Source: Tachinus rufipes (taxonomy: Eukaryota > Arthropoda > Insecta > Coleoptera > Staphylinidae). Taken from it: DNA of 64,000 bases. Below the pieces are notes generated by a model. The model did not search any database, had not been told where the DNA came from, and saw only the letters and a list, made by a program, of their open reading frames with translations. Each line of letters opens with the position of its first letter. Positions within the stretch are counted from its first letter, which is position 1. Made by a program: the position numbers and the translations under genes. The stretch lies in the NCBI GenBank assembly GCA_963932245.1, contig OZ010742.1, forward strand, positions 111,151,563-111,215,562. The letters run 5' to 3'. This document shows, piece by piece, positions 47,431 to 57,669 of this stretch.

Positions 47431-50255
47431 AATAACCTTCGTCTAATTCATCTAAATGCACAGTTCGCAATGAATAAAATCGATGAAATTAATGTTTTTC
47501 TGCACAATAAAAAATGCGATATATTATGCATAACTGAATCATGGGAAAAACTCGAACATCTCAATATAATCAACTTGGATTATTTGAAATTAAAAGCACA
47601 CTACTGTAGAACAACACACAGTCGTGGTGGTGCATTAATATTTACCAAAGAAAGCGCAAAAGTTGAAATTATAAAACATTTTGAAGAATTTAATCAAGAG
47701 CAAGTATTTGAGAGTTGTGCTATCAAATATTATCTACAACAAACAACAACAAAAACGATTATTTTAACATATTAACAATTTATCGAACACCAAACACAAA
47801 CAACTTGGATTTGTTTTATAATAAGTTTTATAAATCATTAGAATTAATTATAAAAAATATTTTAATGTTAATGTATTAGTCAAAAACCAACAAACTAAGA
47901 AATTTATAGACTGTATTAATTCGTTTAATTTAGTTTATTGCATAAATGAACCGACTCGCATAACACCGACCAGTAAAACTTGCATTGATAATATACTAGT
48001 ATACAATACTACAAAAAACAGTTCGAATGTGATAAATGAAGGCCTCTCTGATCATACAGCACAATTAATAGATATTCCATTATTGCAGAAGATAACACAG
48101 AACCAAGAAATGGTTTATGTTAGAAATTATAGTGACTGTTGTAGTCTTAATAAATTCAGACAGAGGTTATGTGAAGAAGAATGGCACGAACTAAAACCTA
48201 CGCATGACATAAATACAAACTTTGACAATTTTTCTAATTTGTTAAAGTATCACATTAATACGTGTTTTCCTCTAATTAAAATTAACAAAAATAAAAAACC
48301 AAAACAAAACAAATGGATTACAAGAGGAATAATAATTTCAAGTAGAACATTAAAAAGGCTGTATAATCTAAGCTTATCAAATAACGAAGAAGTTATCGCG
48401 CATTATAAGTTATATAAACTAAATTATAAAAAAGTTATTCGTGCTGCCAAAAATATGCACTATAATAATTACATAAAATACTCCAGCAACAAGATTAAAG
48501 CAAGTTGGAATATTATTAATACTGAAACTAAGTCTAATAAACCTCAGAATAAAATATCGTGCATTCATACTGGAGAAAAAATGGAAAGTAACAAAAAAGC
48601 AATATGTAATTATTTTAATTTGTTCTTTAACAATATTACATAAAAAAGTACAACAATGCAAAACCAATCATTTGTAATTAAAAGATTTAACAAATCCGTG
48701 TAAATTGAACCAGCCACACCTAAAGAAGTATATAATATAATTATGAAACTTAAATCTTCAAATGCATCTGGCATTGATGAAATTAACACAAAACTATTAA
48801 AAGCATGTTCCAAATTTTTAATTGAACCAATTACATTTTTAGTAAATGAGTCGATTGAGCAGGGCGTTTTTCTGAATAAGCTAAAAACAGCCAAGATTAT
48901 TCCATTGCACAAAAAAGGATCTACCTGTAACATTGAAAACTACAGACCAATCTCTCTACTCCCAACACTATCCAAAGTATTTGAAAAAGTAGTAGCAAAT
49001 CGAATTACTAATTTCTTCGAAGGTAATCAACTTTTTGCTTAAAATCAGTTTGGATTTCGTCAAGGAAAATCAACTACGGATGCTGTTATGGAGTTGCTTC
49101 AACATTTATATGCAGATATGGATTCTAACAAAACATCTGTTGGAGTTTTTATAGATTTATCAATGGCATTAGTGTAAACCATGATATATTATTAGAGAAA
49201 TTAGAAATGTATGGTATCATAGGCGTACCGTTAAAATGGATTAAATTGTATTTAAAGTCAAGGAACCACTATGTTCAAATTGATTCCATACAGTCAACTA
49301 CACTAAAAGTTGAACAGGGGGTACCGCAGGGCTCCGTACTAGGTCCATTACTATACATTATTTATTGCAATGATTTAAATTGTGTTGTACCATGCAAAGA
49401 ATTAATTAGCTTTCCTGACGATACAACATTTTTTCAAAGTGCATACACGGACAAGATTGTTGTAGAAAACCTGAACAACATACTAAATAATAAACACTCG
49501 TTCCTACTGTCAACAAAATAATCTGCTATTGAATAAAGACAAATCAGTTTTTATTCATTTTGCAAAAAAAAACACAATAGCAGTTTGCTAATTAAATACG
49601 AACATCAAACCCTACAACAAGTAAACAATACAAAATTTTTAGGAATCACTATTGATTATAAATTATTGTTTACTGACCATGTTGATAAGATTTGCAAAAA
49701 ACTTGCAAGTGCAAATTACGCTATTCAACGTCTAAAGCAAATTGCCAGCAGTGCATATATTTTAAAATCATTTTATTTTGCATATGTTCATTCGTTATTG
49801 TCATATATAACAGAAAGCTGGTATAATAGCACTGAAGCAGGAAGAGTTTTTATTTTACAAAAGCGAATTTTACGAAGTATTGTAGGTATTAGATATCATG
49901 AATCATGTAGAATACATTTTAAAGAACAAAACATTATTATTAACCTTTACTTACAATATATATTTATCGTCTTTTAATGTATACGAAAAAACATATTCTG
50001 AACTGCAATCAAAACGGCAGCAAACACGGATACCCTACTAGACATGGACACTTGCTTGAAGTTCCTAAACATAAAACTACAATGTTTGCAAAATTCCCGC
50101 TTTGTATGGGAATAAAAGTATTTAACAAACTACCAGAACCAACAAGACCTTTAGAGTATTCCATCTTTAAGAAAACTGTGAAAAAATGTCTTTTAAATTT
50201 ATGTTTATATTTTGTGGAAGAGTACAATGAAGTGGATATGACGTGTTTTTTATAA
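47431..50255 (+). pseudogene. LINE ORF2: endonuclease and reverse transcriptase, broken
   Basis: Endonuclease: LRLIHLNAQF (about 47439-47468), DILCITESWEK (47518-47550), SRGGALIF (47623-47646), a frameshift after 47775, then NRLYCINEPTRITPTSKTC-like and INEGLSDHTAQLIDI (48029-48075) with the SDH motif. Linker and RT: NASGIDEINTKLLKAC (48760-48810), IIPLHKKGSTC, NYRPISLLPTLSKVFEK (48940-48990), a stop at 49040, NQFGFRQGKSTTDAV, then a frameshift near 49175. Next are GVPQGSVLGPLLYIIY (49318-49365) and FPDDTTFF (49411-49434), where the usual Ala of FADD is Pro. A stop at 49519 leads to FLGITIDYKLLFTDHVDKI and the C-terminal domain, with a break at 49977. The many breaks exclude function. Confidence 0.85.
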
Positions 50256-50400
50256 TATTTTAACTAACTGTAATTGTTGTTTTAAGTCTACTATTTTAAC
50301 TTGTGCAATAACTTATGTATATTGTTTTTTATTGTATTTTATTTTATATGTTGTATGCTACATCAGGCATTTCAATTAAATTTGCTTGCTTTATCTATTA

Positions 50401-51185
50401 GTTGTTAAATGTAGTTTTAAAATAACTTTTTAACATTTTATTAAAATAATTTTGCACTTTTTATGGTTTTAATATTTTATGATAAAATATTACTATTTTT
50501 TTATAACATACTGTAATGTTTTGTGGATCTAGCTAGTTTTGACTTTTTATGAACAGACTTTTGCACTTTATAACAGTTAACTATTAAACTTAAGACAATA
50601 TTTTGCTATTTTTGACATACCATGAAAAGAATGTTGCACTTTTCAACCGTTTGTATCCGGATTTTGGTGCTTTTTGTCAATATCTTGAAGTTTCAAGGGC
50701 GGATTTGACTTTTTATGAACAGAATTTTGCGCTTTATAACATTACGGACGCCGTGTGGGTCTTTTTTTTTTAAATAGTTCTTACTCACTAAACTATCGTC
50801 TATAAGCTTCAAATTAAGCCACTAAGCCAATAAGGCTTGTCAGTGGCATACATTTTTATTCTTTGGTATCATTCAATTCAATTAAAATAATAATATTAGT
50901 TCAGGTTTTACATGTCTTAATGCAATGTTTTTGCATTTTTAGTGAGTTTAAGCAAACTATTAAATAAAGTTGGAATACTCTTATCTTTTGCCTCCGTATT
51001 TGTTGGTTCTGTTACTTTCTAGTAGGCTATGTTGTTTGTTCTGGTATTGTAGATGTGACTTACTTTGTGTGTCTTCTTAGGCTGATATGCCAAAACTTTA
51101 AACTAACTTACTTACTTTGTGTTTATTAAATATTTTGACGTGTGCTTCTATACTGTTATTCCATAATTTAATATTTTTCTTTAAT
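50401..51185. repeat. GGATTTTG/CTATTTTTGAC degenerate repeat (50.44-50.77 kb) and empty DNA
   Basis: From 50440 to 50770 units such as TTTTGACTTTTTATGAACAG, TTTTGCACTTTATAACAG and ATCCGGATTTTGGTGCTTTT recur at about 95-200 bp spacing. The rest, to 51185, shows nothing recognisable. Confidence 0.55.
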
Positions 51186-51187
51186 AA

Positions 51188-51289
51188 TTACTAGTGGTTC
51201 AGTTGGGTGAAGGGCCTAACTATCTCGGGGCATAATGTGTCGCAGGTTCGAGCCTCATTTAACCATAACTACATTTAGTATGAGAGTGT
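51188..51289 (+). mobile_element. tRNA-derived SINE head (SINE-3), split by a LINE
   Basis: TGGTTCAGTTGG (51194-51205) fits an A box and GGTTCGAGCC (51245-51254) a B box at tRNA-like distance. The SINE body stops at 51289, where a LINE is inserted, and seems to go on at 55417 after the LINE (ATGAGAGTGT repeated, then CGGTCTACCAGATACTAGG). Confidence 0.6.
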
Positions 51290-51825
51290 GGTCAGTCAGT
51301 AGAGAGAGCATGACGTATAGACGTATTTTGGTCACAGTCGATAACCACTTCGTAATAACGGAACTTATCACTAAAGCCAAAAGTGCATAAATAAAATAGA
51401 AAATATAAATTAAAAGTGTGCAGTGGTGTAATAAAGAAAAGTGAAACAGTGACAAAATTAAATTCCAAGCGGATAAAAATTGCCAGTCAGTGAAGAAGAG
51501 AGGACAACATATAGCAAGTGGGCACGGTAGAAGGAGACAGGTGCGAGTGGAAAGTCACGCCACGCGCAACGAGGAAAAGGAAACAGTGGCGTCTGCATTT
51601 ATATTTATATTTAAGTTAAATTAACATAATTGATTTAAAATACAAAAAAAACAAGAGAATGCATAAAAGAACAAGAGAAATATAAAAAGAGGAAAGCCAT
51701 AATATATTTAACAGAAGTAAAAAAAACCATAAGATCACCAGATCAAAACAAAAGAGGAGAAAAAGAATAGAGTAAAAAAGAAAAAAAATTAGGAAGCAGA
51801 AGAGATTTTTACAGACACAAAAGAG

Positions 51826-52380
51826 ATGGAGGAATTAAAGAAAATGGTCCAAACAATGATGAATAAAATGGATGAAAATATGAATGAAATAAAACAAGAG
51901 ATAAGGTCAATAAAAGTAGAAATGGAGAAAAAAGAAGAAATCTGGAAAACAGAAGTGAAAAGCCTAACAGATAGAATAGAAAATATCGAACAAAAAATTG
52001 AAAAAGATTAAAAAATAAAGAATAAAAACAACATTATAATAAATGGCTTGAATTTAACAGAGAATACAGAAGGAGAGATTAAACAGTGGATGAAAGAAAA
52101 GCTACAAGTAAAAGTAGACATTAAGAAAGTAACATGGCTAAACAAAAATACAGAGAACGAAATCATCAAATTAGAAATATCAAACTGGGAACAGATAAAA
52201 AGGATTATGATAGCCAAAAGTAAACTAAAAACTACAAATACATACATAGACAATGATCTTACATGAAAAGAAAGAAAAATACAGAGAGAAATTAGAAGCA
52301 TTGCAAGAGAGGAGAAGGGAAAAAGAGTTAAAATTAGATACAGAAAATTAATAATTAAATTAATGAATAGAATGAACTAG
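51826..52380 (+). pseudogene. LINE ORF1: coiled-coil RNA-binding-like protein, broken
   Basis: Starts with a true ATG and reads MEELKKMVQTMMNKMDENMN, a highly charged heptad-like coiled coil over about 60 residues. A TAA at 52009 interrupts it. The same frame then continues: KNNIIINGLNLTENTEGEI, IKKVTWLNKNTENEIIKLEI (about 52117-52176) and KSKLKTTNTYIDNDLT (52218-52264). After a TGA come RKIQREIRSIAREEKGKRVK and a basic tail. The layout (coiled coil, central domain, then a ..IYIDDDLT..ER.IQ... C-terminal block) matches L1-type ORF1 proteins that trimerise and coat the element RNA. Three stops make this copy inactive. Confidence 0.7.
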
Positions 52381-52524
52381 AAAAGGGGGTCACAAGAAGA
52401 GAAGACAAAGAAGAACAAGCGGCGTCAAAAAACTATTAACAAACAAAACAAACCGGAACAAATACTCGGATAACGGAAAAGCAATGAAAGGAAAAATGAG
52501 TACAAAAAGAGAAAAAATAAAAAA

Positions 52525-55366
52525 AAAATAGACTGGGTACATGGAATATACGAAGCATAAAGGGCAAAGAGGAAGAGTTGGTAGAAGAAATGATAAAACA
52601 TAAAATAAAAATTTTAGGAATTACAGAAACAAAAAAGAAAGAAAAAGGACTAAGAAAAATACACAATGGATACTGGATGTTCTGGTCAGGAGTAGATGTA
52701 AAAGAAAGAGCAAAAGGGGGAGTTGGTATAATAATAGCACCAAACAAAATAAAAGACATTACGAAGGAAATATACATAAGCGATAGAATCTTGTCAGTAG
52801 AAATAAAGCTATATGGAAAGGAAATATGGACTATAATAACAGCCTATGGAAAAAACGAATATGCTAAAAAGGAAGAAGGAAAGATGCATTCTTTGAAAAG
52901 TTACAAAATAAAATAGATGAAAGACTGGAAAATGTAATAATCAAGGGAGACTTAAACGGACGAGTTGGAAACCAAAACGCAGGAATAAAAGAATACATAA
53001 GAAAATGGGGAGAAAAAACCAGAAACAATAATGGGGAAAGAATTATAGAACCTTATTATAACAAACACAAAATTTGAACACAAGAGGATACATAAATTTA
53101 CAAGAGAAGAACCGACTAGAAACGAAAAATCAATAATAGACTACTTTATAACAAGCAAACAAAAATGGAAAAATGTTTTAAATGTAAAAGTATCAAGAGA
53201 GGCAGAAATTGGAAGCGACCATTACTTGGTAAAAATGGACTTGAAAAATATGGAAGAAAAAACAGATAAGAGAAGAAAGAAGGTAAAAGAGAAAATAAAA
53301 AGTTACAAACTTAAAGAAAAAGAATACTGAGATAGATTCCAAGAGATAGTAAAAAAGAAATGTAGTAAAATTAGAGAAACAAAGGAAGTAGAAGAAAAAT
53401 GGGAAACATTCAAGAACACTATACTAGACGCAGCAAAAGAAAGCTGTGGAACAGCAAAAATAGAAAACAAACATAATAAAAAAACTGAATGGTGGGCAAA
53501 TGAAATAAAATTGAAAATTAAAGAGAAAAAAGAAAAATGGAAAAAATACATTAGTACAAAAAGGAAGAAGACTATAAAAAATTTAAAATTAAAAGAAAAG
53601 AAGTAAATAATGAGGTGCAAAAAGCTAAAAAAGAATCATGGAATCAATTCGGTAAAAAGATGGCGGGAAACTATAGAGACAACCAAAAACTATTCTATGG
53701 AACATTAAAACAGATGAAAAGGAAGAAAGAATACAATATGATGAACATAAAAGACAAAAAGGAAATATAATCACAGAAGAGGATAAAATAATGGAATGGT
53801 GGAGAGAATATTTTAAAGAACTGACAGAAGCAGAAAACCTAAGCCCGGAGGAACATGAAGAAGATACTGACATGCCAGAAATTGAGGAAATAAAGGAAGA
53901 AGAAGTTATAGACGCCATACAGAAACTAAAAATAGGAAAAGCACCAGGCATAGACAACATAACACCGGAAATAATCAATTACATGGGTAAGGAAGGAATA
54001 GAACAATTAACAGAAGTACTCAATGACTTAGCTAAAAACACAAAAATACTAGCAAAATGGAACATGGGAATAATACTACCTATATACAAGAAAGGAGATA
54101 AAAGAAACTGCAATAACTACAGAGGAATCACGATCAGTAGTGTACCGGGAAAAATTCTAGCAAGAATTATAGAAAAAAGAATAAGAGACAAGATTGAAGA
54201 TACCATAGAAGACACACAATGCGGATTCAGAAGAGAGAGAAGCACTCAAGATCTTTTATTCATAATAAGACAACTAAGCGAGAAATTTTTAAATAAGAAA
54301 AGGGACATCCAATCTGCTTCATTGATTTAGAGAAGGCATTTGACCGGATAAGAAGAGAATATATATGGAAAGTACTTCAAAGAGAGGCATAGACGGAAAA
54401 ACTATAAATCTATTAAAAGCTTTATACAAAAAAAATAAGAACATTGTTAGAACCAACAATGAAGAATCTCAAGAGTTTGAAACCCAGATTGGGCTAAAAC
54501 ATGGGTGTGTACTGAGTCCAATACTATTTACAATAGTGATAGTTTATCTATAAAAAAGCAAAGAAAAGTATGAAGACTCTAAAAGTAGGAGATCGGAAGA
54601 TGGAAGCAACAAAGATTATGGAATTACTATTTGCAGACGATATGGCAATAATGGCGGAAACGGAGGAAGATTTACAACACAACATCAACATAATAGACAT
54701 GGAATTAACAAAAATAACATGGAGATCAACATAGACAAATCCAAAACAATGATAATATCAAGAAAAAAAAAACCCATGGAGTAACACTACTTGGAAAAAA
54801 GATTCAACAAGTTGAAAACTTTAAGTACTTAGGAACGATTATTAAGAACAAAGGAAAGATAGACAACTAAATAAATGAAAGAATGGGAAAAACCGGGAAA
54901 ATATTCAACATGATGAAAAATACATTTTTTGGAAGAAAAGAAATACCTAAGAACAAAAAAACAGATATAGTAAAGAAACATGGACATTGTCAGAAAAACA
55001 CAAAACGAGAATAAATGCAACATAAATGAGATTCCTAAAAAAGATAGAAAATAAAACAAGAAGAGACAGAATAGGAAACGATGTACACAGACAAAATTTA
55101 CAAATAGAACCCACAAATGAAAAAATAATGGAGGGACAACTAAAATGGTTTGGACATTATGCCGAATGAAAGATACGCGAATAACGAAAAGAATATATGA
55201 AACAAGAGAATTGGGAAAAAACCCCCGAGAAAGACCGAGAAAAACCTGGAACAACAATGTAAAAGAAGAAGCGGGAAGAAAGGGAATACCGTTCGTGGGA
55301 AGGAATCAAAAAAACAACTTAGGACAGGAAAAAATGGAGAGAACTATATCAAACGAAATAGTGTAA
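52525..55366 (+). pseudogene. LINE ORF2: endonuclease and reverse transcriptase, broken
   Basis: Endonuclease: LGTWNIRSIKGKEEELVEE (about 52533-52590), KILGITETKKKEKG (52607-52648), KGGVGIII (52714-52737) and, after a shift near 52885, IIKGDLNGRVGNQN (about 52938-52980) and EIGSDHYLVKMDL (about 53205-53240). RT: KIGKAPGIDNITPEIINYMG (53931-53985), GIILPIYKKGDKRNCNNYRG, ITISSVPGKILARIIEKRI (54127-54185), QCGFRRERSTQDLLFI, a frameshift near 54318, and a decayed CFIDLEKAFDRIRREYIW block. Then come GLKHGCVLSPILFTI (54491-54535) and LLFADDMAIMAE (about 54625-54660) with an intact FADD. The C-terminus has QLKWFGHLCRM-like and RERPRKTWNNNVKEE (55228-55272). Several stops and shifts break it. Confidence 0.85.
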
Positions 55367-55416
55367 AAAGCCATACATTGAAAGGTAGAATGGCATATGT
55401 TTAAATAAATAAATAA

Positions 55417-55500
55417 ATGAGAGTGTCGGTCTACCAGATACTAGGCCTCGTCAGTATCTACAGCGCCTCCATTCTTTCTATTAACGGGTGCTAATTTTGT
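55417..55500 (+). mobile_element. Continuation of SINE-3 after the LINE insertion
   Basis: Begins with the second copy of the target duplication ATGAGAGTGT and carries CGGTCTACCAGATACTAGGC, less AT-rich than its surroundings. Its end near 55500 is a guess. Confidence 0.45.
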
Positions 55501-55559
55501 GCAGCCTTAAAATATTTGATTTTGAAAATATTTTTATATTTTATGATCAAATTTTGCCA

Positions 55560-56190
55560 ATTTGGTATTTTTTGTTACTTTGCCGCGTTCCTGCAGCTCA
55601 CAAACATAAGATAATGAGTGACAAATGTCATTAAAATGAAAAAAGAAGCAAACAGTACTAATTCTTTGGTGGTTTGGATGGGTGGGCGGGCCACTTAGTA
55701 TATTAAATTTGATCATGTGGGATAGGTAAGATATTACAGCCCGCCTAAGTGTTTGTTATCAAAAATGTAAATGGTTTTTTTTTTCTGCTGCATTTCTGCA
55801 GATCACAAACAAAAGAGTAAGAGTGACTGATGTCATTAAGTTGAAAAAGAACCGAACAAAACTAATTATTTGGTAACCAACACTCAGACGGGTGGGCGGG
55901 GCACTTAGTTTATTAAATTTGATTATTTGGGTTAGGTTAGGTATTATAGCTCGCCCAAGTGCTTGTCATTAAAAATTTAAATGGTATTTTTTTCTGCTGC
56001 ATTTCTGCAGATCAGAAACATAAGAGAATGACTAACAGATGTTATTAAGTTGTAAAAAAGAAGCGGACTAAACCAATTCCTTGACACCAACACGGCGGAG
56101 CACGATCGGGTGGCTTAAATAGATATTTTTGCTCCAGAGTTTGTTATCAAAAAATTGGATGTTGATAATAAATTTATGCACAAGCTGATA
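55560..56190 (+). repeat. Tandem repeat, about 207-bp unit, nearly three copies
   Basis: Unit starts at 55591, 55796 and 56005 (CTGCAG followed by ATCACAAACA-like) give periods of 205 and 209 bp. Each unit has a GAATGAGTGAC.GATGTCATT-like block and a GC-rich GGGTGGGCGGG.CACTTAGT block. These are followed by TTAAATTTGAT, a CGCC.AAGTG.TTGT.AT block and a T-tract with CTGCTGCATTTCTGCAG. The third copy is incomplete and more diverged. Copies differ at roughly one base in six by eye. Confidence 0.9.
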
Positions 56191-56309
56191 ACGCAACCGC
56201 CTACTCCGTATGTTCAGGCAACCGATGCTAAAAAATAGTATCATAGAAATATTATAAATTTTTTAGAGGGGCCTTAAATGCTTAAATTTTGGTTCCTTGG
56301 TCCAACATT

Positions 56310-56480
56310 TTAACATTTTATTGCCGGATTTTGCTATTTTTGAGACTTGAAAATTTGTACACTTTTTAACAGTTTATAGCCGGATTTTGGTGCTTTATGA
56401 CAATATTTTGTTTAAAAACTGAATTTAATTTCCTTAAAAATTTTGTAATAAGATTTATACACTTTTTAACTTTTTGCCCG
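56310..56480 (+). repeat. GGATTTTG/CTATTTTTGAC degenerate repeat
   Basis: GCCGGATTTTGCTATTTTTG (about 56331), TTAACAGTTTATAGCCGG and ATTTTGGTGCTTTATGACAA repeat the unit seen at 50.5 and 62.7 kb. It lies just after the 207-bp array. Confidence 0.6.
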
Positions 56481-56964
56481 AATATTAGTTTTTTCTGAAA
56501 ATATAAAGTTGATACTTTAATCAATAATACTTATCAATAAAATTCCGAAACGTTTCTGTAATAAAGATTGATTAAATAATTTTTTTTAAATTGTCCGTTT
56601 ATGCCATCCAACCTACCATTATATACAAGGACGTCTAACTATTCATCAAAATAAAATGTTATGTTTTTTTCTAATTACAATTAAATAAAGCACACTAAAC
56701 CATTTTAAAATTGATAAACATATAAAAAGCACGTGCAACACTAAAGGTGCTCAAGGGCGCGACATAGACAACTTAATGTCATATCAAAAACAAGAGATGA
56801 GGATATAGCTGTGGTCGGACATCTTTTATTTCTATTAATGTCTTTTGAGTTAAAAGCAGTGCAATGCTATCATCTGGCTGATTTAAAGCTAGTAGTACAC
56901 TTGTCATGTATTACTCTTAATTGGCACAAAGAAAAGTGAAATGATTTAAAAAAATATTTTTGTC

Positions 56965-57040
56965 GGAGTTGGGATTTGAACCTGCTACAATTCTGGGTTG
57001 AGATTTGAATAACTTGCTTTACCTAACTAGACACGCTCAG
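56965..57040 (-). mobile_element. tRNA-derived sequence (SINE head or tRNA relic)
   Basis: On the minus strand TGTCTAGTTAGG (57033-57022) fits an A box and GGTTCAAATCC (56982-56972) a B box at tRNA-like distance. The acceptor ends (GAGCGTG and CTCCGAC) do not pair, so it is not a working tRNA gene. A SINE body was not identified. Confidence 0.5.
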
Positions 57041-57329
57041 GGTTAATATTATATTCATCATTTATTAAATTAAATTGTTTGCTATTACCAAGGTTACTTT
57101 ACATACATTGATTAGTTTGCTTATATGCTAACTTAGCCATCAACATCTTTAAGCAAGCTTGCATTGCAATAATAAAACTAGTATATAAAAAGGTTATTTC
57201 GCTTATTGCGTGAACAATTTATTGACACACTGTATACACTCTGTAGATTTAAAATTTAAAATAACAAATTAAGTGTTAAGCAGATTGGCAAAAAATATTA
57301 TGTATTTCTTAATAAATCTACTGAATAAA

Positions 57330-57400
57330 AATTAATATCTGTTTTTTTTTTTGTTTTAGGTAAGTCAACAAATTTCAACTTGTTATTCAAAGAAATGGTA
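57330..57400 (+). promoter_or_regulatory. Candidate recursive-splicing (ratchet) site with short RS-exon
   Basis: A run of T (TTTTTTTTTTTGTTTTAG, ending 57359) is directly followed by GTAAGT at 57360. A 3' splice site abutting a 5' splice site is the hallmark of ratchet points in long insect introns. A second good donor, ATG/GTAAGAAC, occurs 38 nt downstream (57398), as needed to define an RS-exon. It lies outside recognised transposons. This is sequence pattern only; no transcript evidence is available. Confidence 0.4.
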
Positions 57401-57534
57401 AGAACTATAAAATATATTTATTGTGTACTTTATCAAAATTTGTTTACGACTTAGTTATCTAACGGTTTTTAGCTTTACACTAAATTTTGGTAAATTTAGT
57501 AAATAAATTTTAAAGGCGTATTATGCTGATGTTA

Positions 57535-57665
57535 CATTATTAAATTTTAGTTGACATTCTTGAAATTGTAATGTAATTACATGATTTATATGCTACTGTT
57601 TTCACATTATTATGTTTCACTTGACATTCTTTAAATAGTAATGTAATTACATGATTTGAAGTCTA
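57535..57665 (+). repeat. Two tandem copies of a 70-bp unit
   Basis: CATTATTA...TTGACATTCTT, then AA.TAGTAATGTAATTACATG-like, starts at 57535 and again at 57605. The inner GTAATGTAATTACATGATTT is identical in both. Confidence 0.8.
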
Positions 57666-57669
57666 TATT

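Larger units (their letters stand above)
46193..50400 (+). mobile_element. LINE with coiled-coil/SGNH ORF1 and broken ORF2
   Basis: A nearly complete plus-strand non-LTR retrotransposon. ORF1 is open from a stop at 46190 to 47407; ORF2 (endonuclease plus RT) runs from about 47431 to 50255 in five or more frames. A T-rich 3' region without a clear tail follows to about 50400. The 5' UTR seems missing or very short. ORF1 architecture and RT motifs relate it to the minus-strand LINE at 4.9-8.1 kb. Confidence 0.8.
51290..55416 (+). mobile_element. Complete LINE (about 4.1 kb) with 10-bp target-site duplication
   Basis: The 10-bp string ATGAGAGTGT occurs at 51280-51289 and again at 55417-55426, directly outside a unit that starts GGTCAGTCAGTAGAGAGAG and ends in an (AAAT)n tail (about 55401-55416). 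This is the signature of target-primed insertion, and the long 5' UTR (51290-51825) suggests a full-length copy. The coding strand is extremely A- and G-rich. ORF1 and ORF2 are both interrupted by stops. It interrupts SINE-3. Confidence 0.85.

Noticed and set aside
53303..53978. Phe/Ser-rich minus-strand frames
   Set aside because: Shadows of the A/G-rich LINE coding strand.
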